A DNA stretch of 64,000 nt from Bradyrhizobium sp. 1(2017) (GCF_011602485.2 NZ_CP050022.2:4794001-4858000); one strand, 5' to 3'; counted from the stretch's first letter, positions 17,269 to 26,090 are shown. The notes: generated by a model from the letters alone, not told the origin. Translations and numbers: made by a program.

Positions 17269-18642
17269 TCACGCCGCCTGCGACACCACGCGATTGCGGC
17301 CGTCGTGCTTGGCACGATACAGCGCGGTGTCGGCACGCTTGAGAACGTCGGCAACCGCCTCGCCCTTCTGCTCCAGCGTGGTCAGCCCGATCGAGATCGT
17401 GACCTCGATGCGCTTCGCCCCTTTGTGGATCGCAAAGGGCTCGCCCGCGATCGAGCGGCGCAGGCGCTCGGCGACCATGCCGGCGACGTGCAGATCGGTC
17501 TCCGGCATCACGATGACGAACTCCTCGCCGCCATAGCGGCAGGCCAGATCAATGCCCCGGATCGACTTGCGCACGCGCACCGCGAACTCGCGCAGCACGT
17601 CGTCGCCGGCGTCGTGACCGTAATTGTCGTTGATCGACTTGAAGTAGTCGATGTCCAGGATCATCAGCGCCAGCGGCTTGCCGCGCGTTGCGGCCTGCTC
17701 GGCGAGCGTTGCCAGATGGCTCTCCATGTAGCGGCGATTGTGCAGGCCGGTCAGCGCGTCGGTGATCGCCATCTCGATCGAGTTCTGCACATTGTCGCGC
17801 AGATGATCGGTGTAGCGGCGGCGGCGGATCTGGGTGCGGGCACGCGCCAGGAGCTCGGTCTTGTCGATGGGACGCAAGAGATAGTCGTTGACGCCGATCT
17901 CGAGGCCGCGCAGCAGCCGCGTCGAATTCTCGGGGTCGGCGATCGCCAGGATCGGCACATGGCGCGTGCGCTCCAGCGAGCGCGCCTGGCTGCAGAGCCG
18001 CAGGCCGTCGAAATTGTTGAGGTCGAGCGAGACGATCAGGAGGTCGTAATTGCCCTCGGCGGCGTGAAACAGCGCCTCCGTCGGGTTCGGCTCGACGTCG
18101 ATGGTGTGCTCGGCGGCGAGGATCGTCGCCAGCCGCTCATAGGAGGACTCGCGGTCGTCGACCAGCAGGATGCGGCCGCCCTTGCCCGTGTCGGCCACCG
18201 CGCTGCGCTCGGGCGCCTGCATGCCGATCTCGAGCGAAGTGATGGCGCGCATGCGCAGCTCGTCGGTCATCATCTTCAGCCGCGTCAGCGAGCGCACGCG
18301 CGCGATCAGCACGACGTCGGAGACGGGCTTGGTCAGGAAATCGTCGGCGCCGGCTTCCAGCCCGCGGTTGCGGTCGGACGGGCTGTCGAGCGCGGTGACC
18401 ATCACGACCGGGATGTGGTGCGTCGCCGGATCGGTCTTGAGACGGCGGCAGACCTCGAAGCCGTCCATGTCAGGCATCATCACGTCGAGCAGGATGATGT
18501 CGCATTCGGCGCGCCGGCTGATTGCCAGCGCCTCGGTGCCGTTCGCGGCGGTCATCACGTCGAAATATTCGGCGGACAGGCGGGCTTCGAGGAGTTTGAC
18601 GTTGGCGGGAACGTCATCGACAACCAGGATACGCGCGGACAC
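17269..18642 (-). CDS. pleD: PleD-type response regulator with diguanylate cyclase domain
   Basis: 457 residues: REC1 (1-120) with Asp53 in LLDVMMPDMDG and Lys105 in LTKPV; REC2 (about 156-275) in which Ser205 replaces the phospho-acceptor Asp; and a GGDEF domain (about 290-455) with an intact GGEEF at 371-375 and an RGID inhibitory site at 362-365. This is the Caulobacter PleD architecture, where phosphorylation of REC1 drives dimerisation and c-di-GMP synthesis at the cell pole with product feedback through the I-site. It lies 14 bases after divK in the same direction, the usual alphaproteobacterial operon. Confidence 0.96.
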   Translation of the reverse strand: MSARILVVDDVPANVKLLEARLSAEYFDVMTAANGTEALAISRRAECDIILLDVMMPDMDGFEVCRRLKTDPATHHIPVVMVTALDSPSDRNRGLEAGADDFLTKPVSDVVLIARVRSLTRLKMMTDELRMRAITSLEIGMQAPERSAVADTGKGGRILLVDDRESSYERLATILAAEHTIDVEPNPTEALFHAAEGNYDLLIVSLDLNNFDGLRLCSQARSLERTRHVPILAIADPENSTRLLRGLEIGVNDYLLRPIDKTELLARARTQIRRRRYTDHLRDNVQNSIEMAITDALTGLHNRRYMESHLATLAEQAATRGKPLALMILDIDYFKSINDNYGHDAGDDVLREFAVRVRKSIRGIDLACRYGGEEFVIVMPETDLHVAGMVAERLRRSIAGEPFAIHKGAKRIEVTISIGLTTLEQKGEAVADVLKRADTALYRAKHDGRNRVVSQAA

Positions 18643-18656
18643 TGTGAACTCACTTC

Positions 18657-19022
18657 CTATCCGATAAAACGCCGGACCGTCTCAATGAACTTGCCGACCG
18701 AGATCGGCTTGGACAAATAAGCCTCGCAGCCGCCCTCGCGGATGCGCTCTTCGTCGCCCTTCATCGCGAACGCCGTGACCGCGACGACGGGAATGGCACG
18801 CAGCTCCGGATCGTCCTTGATCCAGCGCGTCACCTCGAGCCCCGAGACCTGCGGCAGCTGGATGTCCATCAGCACGAGGTCGGGCCGCATCTTGCGCACG
18901 AGGTCGAGCGCCTCGTAGCCGTTGCTGGTGCCCGAGGTCTGGTAACCGTGCGCCTCCAACAGGTCGCGGAAGAGCTTCATGTTGAGCTCGTTGTCTTCCA
19001 CGATCAGGACGGTCTTAGCCAT
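18657..19022 (-). CDS. divK: Single-domain response regulator DivK
   Basis: 121 residues, a bare receiver: acidic pocket IVEDNELN, Asp53 in [11 protein letters not shown], Thr in [12 protein letters not shown] and Lys105 in YLSKPIS. The MKGDEERI and [11 protein letters not shown] blocks are the DivK signature. It acts with the DivJ/PleC kinases to control CtrA activity and the asymmetric cell cycle. First gene of the divK-pleD operon; a 238-base gap separates it from the divergent DUF3572 gene. No clear CtrA box was found there. Confidence 0.96.
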   Translation of the reverse strand: MAKTVLIVEDNELNMKLFRDLLEAHGYQTSGTSNGYEALDLVRKMRPDLVLMDIQLPQVSGLEVTRWIKDDPELRAIPVVAVTAFAMKGDEERIREGGCEAYLSKPISVGKFIETVRRFIG

Positions 19023-19260
19023 CCCGCCCTCCTGATTGGTCCGCAGACCGATACATGTGACGCCTCAGACGCCGCTTGCCGGCGTTTCGAAAACTGGATT
19101 CAAACTAGCCGCAGATTCGCTTGAGTTTCGTTAAACCCGAGGGCCGACTTTCTGCGTGGTTTCCAGTTGCTTGTCGGGGGTCGCAAGACTCAAGGCGAAG
19201 ACTCGGGCATGATGATTCCAAAGTAGACACTGAAAGTTAACGGAAAGGCAAACCGGCTCC

Positions 19261-19572
19261 GTGAAAAAGCCTGTTCACAACCCCCGCGAAGTCGCTGAAA
19301 TCGTTGCGATTCAGGCCCTCTCCTTCGTCGCCGGCGAGCCCGAGCGGCTGGGCCTGTTCCTGGCCGAGACAGGGGTCGGTCCGGAGACCCTGCGCAATGC
19401 CGCCTCCGACCCGAATTTCCTCCTCAGCGTGCTCGATTTCGTGCTGCGCGATGACGACACCGTGAAGGCCTTTGCCAAGGCCGCGGAACTGCATCCGACC
19501 AACGTTGCCGCAGCGCGGCAGGTCCTGGGCGACGCGCTCGGCGACCCCTCCTGGGAGCGCGACGTGCCGTGA
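19261..19572 (+). CDS. DUF3572 family protein
   Basis: 103 residues from GTG 19261. Contains AEIVAIQALSFVAGEPERLG, FLAETGVGPETLRNAA and a C-terminal VLDFVLRDDDTVKAFA, matching the small helical DUF3572 family of alphaproteobacteria. Its stop overlaps the GTG start of dinB by four bases, so the two are translationally coupled. This suggests a link to translesion synthesis, but no biochemical role is known. Confidence 0.85.
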   Translation: MKKPVHNPREVAEIVAIQALSFVAGEPERLGLFLAETGVGPETLRNAASDPNFLLSVLDFVLRDDDTVKAFAKAAELHPTNVAAARQVLGDALGDPSWERDVP

Positions 19573-20855
19573 CCAGTCTGGAGGCGGACGGGCCCCGCTG
19601 CTTCTGCCGGGATTGTCTGGCCGATCTGGATATGGGGGTACGGCGCTGTTCCGCATGCGGCTCCCCGCGCCTGGTCCGCCACCGCGCGCTGTCGGGCCTG
19701 ACCATTGCCCATATCGACTGCGACGCCTTCTACGCGACGGTCGAGAAGCGCGACAACCCTGAGATCGCCGACAAGCCCGTCATCATCGGCGGGGGCAAGC
19801 GCGGTGTGGTGTCGGCCGCGTGCTACATTGCCCGCACCTATGGCGTGCGCTCGGCCATGCCGATGTTCAAGGCGTTGGACGCCTGCCCGCATGCGACCGT
19901 GATCCCCCCCGACATGGCAAAGTACGTCCGGGTCGGCCGCGAGGTGCGCCAGGCCATGCAGGCGCTGACGCCGCTGGTCGAGCCGCTCTCGATCGACGAG
20001 GCCTTCCTCGACCTCTCCGGCACCGAGCGGGTCCACGGCATGATCCCCGCAAAGGTGCTGGCGCGCTTTGCCCGCAACGTCGAGCGCGACATCGGCATCA
20101 CCGTCTCGGTCGGCCTGTCCTGCAACAAGTTTCTGGCCAAGATTGCCTCCGACCTCGACAAGCCGCGCGGCTTTGCCGCGCTCGACCAGGACGAAGCGCT
20201 GACGATGCTGGCTTCGAGGCCGGTCGGCTTCATCTTCGGCGTCGGCCCCGCTACGCAGGACCGCCTCGTGCAGCGCGGCTTCCGCGTCATCGCCGACCTG
20301 CAGAAGGCCGACGAGATCGAGATGATGCGCCAGTTTCCGAGCGAAGGCCGCAGGCTGTGGCGGCTCGCGCGCGGCATCGACGACCGCCGCGTCGAGCCCG
20401 ACCGAGGCGCCAAGACGATTTCCAGCGAAACCACCTTCGAGACCGACATCCGCGACTTCGCGACGCTGGAGAAGATATTGTGGCGGCTGTGCGAGAAGAC
20501 GTCGTCGCGCCTCAAGAGCAGCGAACTCGCCGGTTGCACCGTCACGCTGAAGCTGAAGACCGCCGATTTCCGCCAGCGCACGCGTTCGCAATCGATTGCC
20601 GCGCCGACGCAGCTCGCCGCAAAGATCTTCTCGATCTGTCGCGAGATGCTGGCGAAAGAGATCGACGGCACCGCCTTCCGCCTGATGGGCGCCGGCGTCA
20701 GCGCGCTGCGCGACGGTTCAGCCTCCGACGACACCGACATGCTGGACCGCCGCGCGGCCCATGCCGAGCGCGCGGTGGACAGCCTGCGCAAGAAATTCGG
20801 CAGCGCTGCCGTGATCCGCGGCATCGCCTATGACGGACCGAAGGCGCACGAGTGA
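19569..20855 (+). CDS. dinB: DNA polymerase IV with N-terminal zinc-ribbon-like extension
   Basis: 428 residues. Catalytic Y-family core: HIDCDAFYATVEKRDNP (first metal site and steric gate), YGVRSAMPMFKALDACP, LSIDEAFLDLSGT (second acidic pair), GLSCNKFLAKIASDLDKP and a FGVGPATQDRL helix-hairpin-helix, then the little-finger domain. It extends an undamaged primer past lesions with low fidelity. The first 35 residues carry CFCRDC and CSACG, two CxxC-like pairs expected to bind zinc, seen also in other rhizobial Pol IV proteins. Overlaps the upstream DUF3572 gene. Confidence 0.95.
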   Translation: MTSLEADGPRCFCRDCLADLDMGVRRCSACGSPRLVRHRALSGLTIAHIDCDAFYATVEKRDNPEIADKPVIIGGGKRGVVSAACYIARTYGVRSAMPMFKALDACPHATVIPPDMAKYVRVGREVRQAMQALTPLVEPLSIDEAFLDLSGTERVHGMIPAKVLARFARNVERDIGITVSVGLSCNKFLAKIASDLDKPRGFAALDQDEALTMLASRPVGFIFGVGPATQDRLVQRGFRVIADLQKADEIEMMRQFPSEGRRLWRLARGIDDRRVEPDRGAKTISSETTFETDIRDFATLEKILWRLCEKTSSRLKSSELAGCTVTLKLKTADFRQRTRSQSIAAPTQLAAKIFSICREMLAKEIDGTAFRLMGAGVSALRDGSASDDTDMLDRRAAHAERAVDSLRKKFGSAAVIRGIAYDGPKAHE

Positions 20856-20867
20856 TCCCTGCTCAAC

Positions 20868-21023
20868 TCAGTCGCGTTCGAAGATCCGTGCACCCGGATA
20901 GGCGCGCCTGGCATACTGAACGACCAACTGCCGATCCTGGGTATCCAGAAACGGCGTTCGGATCTGACAAGACCCGACGATGAGGTGCCACAGGCCGTTG
21001 AGCTTTCGAATGACGACGTTCAT
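20868..21023 (-). CDS. Small hypothetical protein
   Basis: 51 residues: MNVVIRKLNGLWHLIVGSCQ, then IRTPFLDTQDRQLVVQYARR and AYPGARIFERD. A good GAGGA ribosome site lies 7 bases before the ATG. The pattern (short beta strands, then LVVQYARRAYPGARI) looks like a folded small domain; I know no family. Converges on dinB with 12 bases between the stops. Confidence 0.6.
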   Translation of the reverse strand: MNVVIRKLNGLWHLIVGSCQIRTPFLDTQDRQLVVQYARRAYPGARIFERD

Positions 21024-21222
21024 TTGAGCTTCCTCGCAGTGACCCGAGTGGACTCAAATTGTAAGAATCTCCCGCCGTCGCTCAATTGTACCAGCGTAAG
21101 ACCAGCTCATGAGAAGGATTAGGGGAGATATACAAAGGTATGTTGGCTGACACTACAACGGCCTCTGGCGCCCATTGCGTCGCCAGAGTTCAAACGGTCC
21201 TGCCCGCCCAGGGGACGGCGCG

Positions 21223-21630
21223 GTGACGAGCGAACGCGACCTCGACGCGCTGTTGAGGAACATGAAGCCGGACATGCTGGACGGCACCTTCGTGTTTTAC
21301 ACGCTTGCGCCGAGCGCCAGCATTCCAGCCATCATCAGCCCGGTGCTGACATTCCGCGAACGCGAAGGAACGACACTGGTGGTGCTGCACGAGGAGGCCG
21401 AGCGCGCGGGACTGTGCTACGCCTTTCCCTCGCGCCTGATCACCCTGACGGTCCACTCCGCGCTCGATGCGGTGGGCTTTCTGGCGGCAATCACGACGCG
21501 TTTGGCCGAAGCCGGCATCAGCGTGAACGCGGTTTCGGCCTTCTATCACGATCACCTGTTTGTGCCCGCGGACAGGGCCGACGAGGCGATGGAGATTCTG
21601 CAAGATATGGCCAAAGCGAGGCCCTCGTAG
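21223..21630 (+). CDS. ACT-domain protein
   Basis: 135 residues from GTG 21223. LLRNMKPDMLDGTFVFYTL at the start, then two ACT-like halves ending VSAFYHDHLFVPADRADEAM and EILQDMA. The GTFVFYTL...REREGTTLVVL arrangement is typical of the stand-alone double-ACT (DUF2241/ACT_7-like) proteins of proteobacteria. These proteins probably bind amino acids and regulate a partner enzyme; no partner is visible here. Confidence 0.8.
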   Translation: MTSERDLDALLRNMKPDMLDGTFVFYTLAPSASIPAIISPVLTFREREGTTLVVLHEEAERAGLCYAFPSRLITLTVHSALDAVGFLAAITTRLAEAGISVNAVSAFYHDHLFVPADRADEAMEILQDMAKARPS

Positions 21631-21674
21631 CGACGCTCCTGGTCGCCCGGATCATCGGCTCCAGGATCAAAATC

Positions 21675-22076
21675 TCAATCCGCGACCGCGATCGCCTCGA
21701 TCTCGATCAACCATTCCGGCGCGGCGAGTGCGGAGACGCCGACCAGCGTGGAAGCCGGCGGCTCCATGCCTTCGAAGAAGGCAGAGCGGGCCTTGCCGAT
21801 GATCGGGCGCAGCTCCGGTTTGTAGTTCACCACGAAGGTCGTGATCTTGACGATGTTGGAATAGCTCGCGCCCGCCGCTTTCAGCGCATGGCCGAGATTC
21901 TGCATCACCTGCGTCGTCTGCGCGGCGATATCGCCCTCGCCGACGATCCGTCCCTCTTCGTCCGTCGATACCTGCCCGGAGATGTAGATGGTGCGCGCGC
22001 CTGTAGCCGTGACGACGTGGGAATAAGCGGGATTGTGATGCAGTCCGCTGGGGCGGAGATGGTCGAGCTTGGGCAT
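21675..22076 (-). CDS. RidA/YjgF-family protein lacking the canonical arginine
   Basis: 133 residues from ATG 22076. YISGQVSTDEEGRIVGEGDI, QNLGHALKAAGASYSNIVKI and TTFVVNYKPELRP follow the RidA fold. The motif before the last strand, PPASTLVGVSALAAPEWLIE, has Ser where imine deaminases have the catalytic Arg (A-R-x-x-V). It may therefore lack 2-aminoacrylate deaminase activity and belong to one of the Rid4-7-type groups. Flanked downstream by the ACT-domain gene (convergent). Confidence 0.86.
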   Translation of the reverse strand: MPKLDHLRPSGLHHNPAYSHVVTATGARTIYISGQVSTDEEGRIVGEGDIAAQTTQVMQNLGHALKAAGASYSNIVKITTFVVNYKPELRPIIGKARSAFFEGMEPPASTLVGVSALAAPEWLIEIEAIAVAD

Positions 22077-22144
22077 GTTGCGTGCCTCCCGGATGTCAGT
22101 GGTTGGGAGGGAGCGTAGCTGGAGAGCGAGCGGAGAGCCAGTCC

Positions 22145-22253
22145 CGTCATTGCGAGGCGCGAAGCGACGAAGCAATCCAGACTGTCCACCACGGCAAAAG
22201 TCTGGATTGCTTCGCTCTCCGAGTTGCGGCGAACAAGCCGCTTGCAATGACGG
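22145..22253. repeat. Dispersed repeat family B, copy 1
   Basis: Outer arms GTCATTGCGAG and CTTGCAATGACGG, inner arms GAAGCAATCCAGAC and GTCTGGATTGCTTCG, forming a long imperfect hairpin. Other copies are at 24691-24780 and 51752-51837. Lies between the RidA start and a family A copy. Confidence 0.8.
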
Positions 22254-22279
22254 AGGAGATTGGCAGAACAACTTTCGCT

Positions 22280-22357
22280 GTCATTCCGGGGCGGTCCGCA
22301 GGCCGAACCCGGAATCTCGAGCTTCCGGGTTCTCGCTTCGCGAGCCCGGGAATGACG
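22280..22357. repeat. Dispersed repeat family A, copy 2
   Basis: Arms GTCATTCCGGGGC and GAGCCCGGGAATGACGG with CCCGGAATCTCGAGCTTCCGGG inside (two nested palindromes). It ends eight bases after the stop side of eipB and could act as its terminator. Confidence 0.75.
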
Positions 22358-22365
22358 GCTGAAGC

Positions 22366-23211
22366 TCAATTACAGGGCTTGCTATCCTTGACGTCGAACT
22401 TGCCCATCGCGCCGGAGATCACGAAATCGTTGTAATCGAGCACGAGCTGGCGCGAGACGCCGTTTTCGTAGAGCTCGAACGCCATCGCGTAGACCGGCGT
22501 CTGCTCGCCGTCCTTCTTCTGTGCGTCGCGATCGAAATAGCTGACGGTGACCGGCCAGCGCTTGAGCGACTTCATGTGCTCGTCCGAGGTCGACGGATCG
22601 GACGCGGTGGCACGGTCGGCGGGAATCGGCTGGCCGATCACGGTCAGCGTGTTGTAGACCTTCTGGCCGTCGTCGGAGCCGTCATAGACGGAGAGCTCGA
22701 GCAGCGACTTGCCGTCTTTGGCCGCCGCGATGATGCGCTGGATCTGCTCGGTCGGGAACACGATCTTGCCGTCGAGCGTGAACGTCTTCGGCGCCGGCAG
22801 CTTCAACTTGACGTTGATGTGGTCGCCGTCTCGCTCGGCCGAGCCGTCGACGCGGCCGGCATCGGTCTCGTTCATGCGCGTCTCGATCTTGAAGCGGTAG
22901 CTCTTGCCGGCGGCGTCCTCCCAGGAGTTGGAGCGGAGGTCGCTGAGCGTGACCTTGCCCTCGCCGCTGTCGAGCTCGGAGACCTGGCGGAATTCTGAGG
23001 TATAGCCCTCGCAGGCGCTCCCGGCGAAATTGTAGAGGATGCGACCGCGGGCGCTGTTGACCGAGTTGGAGCGCGATTTCACGAGGCTGAGGTCATAGAG
23101 CGCCTGGTGCGCCAGAAACGGACCGTTGGCGGCCTGGACCCCGCCGCCGAGGCCGACACTGGCCGCCGCGAGCGCCATCACACCGAGCGAAGTCCGGAAA
23201 AGGTGCACCAT
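22366..23211 (-). CDS. eipB: Envelope integrity protein EipB (DUF1849)
   Basis: 281 residues. The start at 23211 is placed before a signal peptide (LGVMALAAASVGLGGGVQA, cut near residue 28); an AAGGA lies upstream. FLAHQALYDLSLVKSRSNS and the RGRILYNFAGSACEGYTSEF block are characteristic of DUF1849. In the Brucella protein a conserved disulfide stabilises a periplasmic beta-spiral; the equivalent cysteines here are in GSACEG and in the C-terminal SKPCN. It is involved in cell envelope integrity and stress survival in Brucella; this role is inferred by homology. Confidence 0.88.
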   Translation of the reverse strand: MVHLFRTSLGVMALAAASVGLGGGVQAANGPFLAHQALYDLSLVKSRSNSVNSARGRILYNFAGSACEGYTSEFRQVSELDSGEGKVTLSDLRSNSWEDAAGKSYRFKIETRMNETDAGRVDGSAERDGDHINVKLKLPAPKTFTLDGKIVFPTEQIQRIIAAAKDGKSLLELSVYDGSDDGQKVYNTLTVIGQPIPADRATASDPSTSDEHMKSLKRWPVTVSYFDRDAQKKDGEQTPVYAMAFELYENGVSRQLVLDYNDFVISGAMGKFDVKDSKPCN

Positions 23212-23452
23212 GTCTGGTCCTTGAGAGGCATCCCTGGGGAGAGCGCAGATTCGACATTTTAATGACCGTTCCATTGCGTCGCAACTGAGGCCGTTTCACG
23301 TAAATGTGCCTCTTCGCATTGAACCTCCCGGCCTGCCCTGGCTTGCGCGCCCGCTTCCTTGCATGTGGCTGCACAATGGGCGAAACAGGCGCGCCCGGCG
23401 GCAAAACCCGAGATCGCCCGGGCGGATCAATTTCGGGACAATGAGGTCGGAC

Positions 23453-23920
23453 ATGGCTGGCACGGTCGAGCAGAAACTGGTGGAACAGGGCATCAAGCTG
23501 CATGAGGCCCCCACTCCCGTGGCCAACTACGTGCCGTTCGTGCGCACCGGTAATTTGCTGTTCGTCTCCGGCCAGGTCTGCTTCGATCCCGCCGGCAAGC
23601 TGATCGCCAAGGGCAAGCTGGGCGCCGGCGTCTCGATCGAAGACGGCGCGGCGGCCGCCCGCGGCTGCGCGGTGAACCTGCTGGCCCAGGTCAAGGCGGC
23701 GCTCGGCGATCTCGACAAGGTCGTGCGCGTGGTCCGCCTCGGCGGCTTCATCAACTCTGCTCCAGACTTCCTGGACGGGCCGAAGGTGCTCAATGGCGCC
23801 TCCGACCTGATGGTCGCGGCCTTCGGTGACAAGGGCCGCCATGCCCGCACCACCGTCGGGGTCGCCTCGCTGCCGGCCGATGCCGCGGTCGAGGTCGACG
23901 GCGTGTTCGAGGTCGCCTGA
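23453..23920 (+). CDS. RidA/YjgF-family protein, long form
   Basis: 155 residues from ATG 23453 (alternative ATG 23441). LLFVSGQVCFDPAGKLIAKG, AARGCAVNLLAQVKAALGDL and INSAPDFLDGPKVLNGASDL match the 150-residue YjgF-like group. HARTTVGVASLPADAAVEVD retains the A-R-x-x-V arginine needed for enamine/imine hydrolysis, unlike the copy at 21675-22076. Five bases separate its stop from the glycerophosphodiesterase start, so the two are probably co-transcribed. Confidence 0.9.
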   Translation: MAGTVEQKLVEQGIKLHEAPTPVANYVPFVRTGNLLFVSGQVCFDPAGKLIAKGKLGAGVSIEDGAAAARGCAVNLLAQVKAALGDLDKVVRVVRLGGFINSAPDFLDGPKVLNGASDLMVAAFGDKGRHARTTVGVASLPADAAVEVDGVFEVA

Positions 23921-23925
23921 CGCGG

Positions 23926-24672
23926 ATGCGCGCTCCGGATTGGCTGACAGCCCGGCCGGTCGCCCATCGCGGCCTGCATGACAATTCGCGCGGCATCGTC
24001 GAGAACATGCCGGGCGCGGTGCAGGCTGCGATCGCAGGCAATTTCTCGATCGAGGTCGATATCCAGCTCTCGTCCGACGGCGAGGCCATGGTGCACCACG
24101 ACCATGCCCTCGGCCGCGTCACCGAGGCCACCGGCGAGGTGATCGACAAGACTGCGGCCGAGCTGAAAGCCGTCAGGTTCAAGGACACGGACGAGCGGAT
24201 GATGTCGCTGTCCGACCTCTGCGCCCTGGTCGCCGGCCGGGTGCCGCTGGTGATCGAGGTAAAGAGCCATTTTGGCGGCGACCGCAAGCTGGTGAAGCGG
24301 ATGGCCGAGGTGCTGGCGTCCTATGTCGGACCTGCCGTCGGCATGTCCTTCGACCCCGACCAGGTGCTGGCGCTGCGCGAATTGCTGCCCTCCCTTCCGC
24401 GCGGCATCGTCGCGCAGAGGACCTATGAGGACGAGTACTGGGCCAAGCTGACCCAGGCGCAGCGCGACAGCATGCTGTACCTCCGCCACGGCTTGCAGAC
24501 CCAGCCGCACTTCGTCGCCTTCAAGGTCGACCACCTGCCGGCCCCCGCCCCCTGGATCGCCCGCAACGTCTTCGGCTGCGCCCTGCTCGGCTGGACTGTG
24601 CGCACGGGCGAGCAGCGGACGCGGGTCGGGCAGTATGCGGATCAGATGATCTTCGAGGGGTTCGTGCCGTAG
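23926..24672 (+). CDS. Glycerophosphodiester phosphodiesterase
   Basis: 248 residues with GDPD-domain hallmarks: AHRGLHDN at 13-20, EN at 26-27, EVDIQLSSDGEAMVHHDHAL at 43-62 giving the metal and catalytic residues, VIEVKSHFGGD near 108, and WTVRTGEQ near the C-terminus. No signal peptide, so a cytoplasmic enzyme that releases sn-glycerol 3-phosphate from deacylated phospholipids. Second gene of the RidA-GDPD pair; a family B repeat follows its stop. Confidence 0.93.
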   Translation: MRAPDWLTARPVAHRGLHDNSRGIVENMPGAVQAAIAGNFSIEVDIQLSSDGEAMVHHDHALGRVTEATGEVIDKTAAELKAVRFKDTDERMMSLSDLCALVAGRVPLVIEVKSHFGGDRKLVKRMAEVLASYVGPAVGMSFDPDQVLALRELLPSLPRGIVAQRTYEDEYWAKLTQAQRDSMLYLRHGLQTQPHFVAFKVDHLPAPAPWIARNVFGCALLGWTVRTGEQRTRVGQYADQMIFEGFVP

Positions 24673-24690
24673 GGCCCAACTGCTTCTCCA

Positions 24691-24780
24691 TCGTAATTGC
24701 GAGCGGAGCGAAGCAATTCAGGATCCCTCCGCGGAGACGGTCTGGATTGCTTCGTCGCAAGGGCTCCTCGCAATGACGGC
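24691..24780. repeat. Dispersed repeat family B, copy 2
   Basis: Same arms as the copy at 22145-22253: AATTGCGAGCGGAGCGAAGC, TCTGGATTGCTTCGTCGCAA and GCAATGACGG. Sits between the glycerophosphodiesterase and the FemAB-like gene. Confidence 0.8.
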
Positions 24781-24848
24781 GGTGGTGGCCGCTCGACCTT
24801 CGTTCCCGCCCCTTGAAGTCGCTGCTGCAATGCACGATCTTGGACGCG

Positions 24849-26090
24849 ATGGCATCATCCGAAATTACGCTCAAGGCCGTACCATCCGTTGGCGAGGTAT
24901 CGCCGGAGGATTGGGACGCCTGCGCCAATCCCGGCAGGGCCTGCAATGGGCATGGCGAAGGAACCTCATCCCTTCGTCCAGGCGATTCCCTTGGCCTCTT
25001 AAAACCCGCTTATAACCCGTTCGTCTCGCACGCATTTCTCTCCGCCGTGGAGAAATCGGGTTCGGCGACGATCCGTACCGGCTGGGGACCGCGTCACCTC
25101 GTGGCCAAGGCCGATGGCCGCGTCGCCGGTGTCGTGCCCTGCTATCTGAAATCACACAGCCAGGGCGAATATGTCTTCGACCGCGGCTGGGCGGATGCCT
25201 ATGAGCGTGCCGGCGGGCGCTACTATCCCAAGCTCCAGGTCTCCGTTCCCTTCACGCCGGCGACCGGACCCCGGCTGCTGGTCCGCGACGGCGTCGAGCG
25301 CGAGCGCATCACCGAGGCGCTGGCGAGCGGGCTGGTGGCGCTGTGCGGGGTCAGCAAGGCCTCCTCGGTGCACGTCACCTTCGCGCGCGAGGCGGAGTGG
25401 AAGCTGCTCGCCGAGCACGGCTTCCTTCAGCGCACCGACCAGCAGTTCCACTGGCACAACGACGGCTTTGCGAATTTCGACGACTTCCTGGCGACGCTGA
25501 ATTCGCGCCACCGCAAGTCGATCAAGCGCGAGCGGCGCGATGCGCTCGCCGCCGGCATCACCATCCACTGGCTCACGGGCAAGGACATCACCGAGGACGC
25601 CTGGGATGCCTTCTTCGCGTTCTACATGGAAACCGGCTCGCGCAAATGGGGCCGGCCATACCTCACGCGCGAGTTCTTCTCGCTGATCGGCGAGACGATG
25701 AGCGAGGACGTACTGCTGGTGATGGCCCGCCGCAACGATCGCTGGATCGCGGGCGCGATCAACTTCATCGGCTCGGACACGCTGTTCGGCCGCAACTGGG
25801 GCGCGGTCGAGCATCACCCGTTCCTGCATTTCGAGGTCTGCTACTATCAGGCGATCGATTTCGCGATCAAACGCGGCCTGACGCATGTTGAGGCGGGCGC
25901 GCAAGGCGAGCACAAGATCGCCCGTGGCTACCTGCCGCGCACCACCCATTCCGCCCACTTCATCGCCGATCCCGGCCTGCGCCGCGCCATCGACGATTAT
26001 CTCAAGCGCGAGCGCGCCTATGTCGCCGAAGCCGGACGGGAGCTCGCCGAGCTCGGCCCGTTCCGCAAAGGCATCGACGAGGCGCCTTGA
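24849..26090 (+). CDS. FemAB-like/GNAT peptidoglycan-biosynthesis-type acyltransferase (DUF482)
   Basis: 413 residues from ATG 24849 (ATG 24813 is less likely because it overlaps repeat-flanking sequence). NPFVSHAFLSAVEKSGSAT, GWGPRHLVAKADGRVAGVVP and CYLKSHSQGEYVFDRGWADA are the DUF482 signature. LNSRHRKSIKRERRDAL near 228 and GARNW-like FGRNWGAVEHHPFLHFE near 320 with AGAQGEHKIARGYLP complete the family. Proteins of this group have a GNAT fold and are annotated as peptidoglycan biosynthesis proteins, but the acceptor is not known. Confidence 0.87.
   Translation: MASSEITLKAVPSVGEVSPEDWDACANPGRACNGHGEGTSSLRPGDSLGLLKPAYNPFVSHAFLSAVEKSGSATIRTGWGPRHLVAKADGRVAGVVPCYLKSHSQGEYVFDRGWADAYERAGGRYYPKLQVSVPFTPATGPRLLVRDGVERERITEALASGLVALCGVSKASSVHVTFAREAEWKLLAEHGFLQRTDQQFHWHNDGFANFDDFLATLNSRHRKSIKRERRDALAAGITIHWLTGKDITEDAWDAFFAFYMETGSRKWGRPYLTREFFSLIGETMSEDVLLVMARRNDRWIAGAINFIGSDTLFGRNWGAVEHHPFLHFEVCYYQAIDFAIKRGLTHVEAGAQGEHKIARGYLPRTTHSAHFIADPGLRRAIDDYLKRERAYVAEAGRELAELGPFRKGIDEAP

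Noticed and set aside
17233..18720. 495-codon plus-strand frame opposite pleD
   Set aside because: Antisense shadow; the minus strand has complete receiver and GGDEF motifs.
19023..19260. Possible CtrA box upstream of divK
   Set aside because: Single TTAA-like pieces (GTTAAAC, GTTAACG) occur but not in the TTAA-N7-TTAA arrangement.
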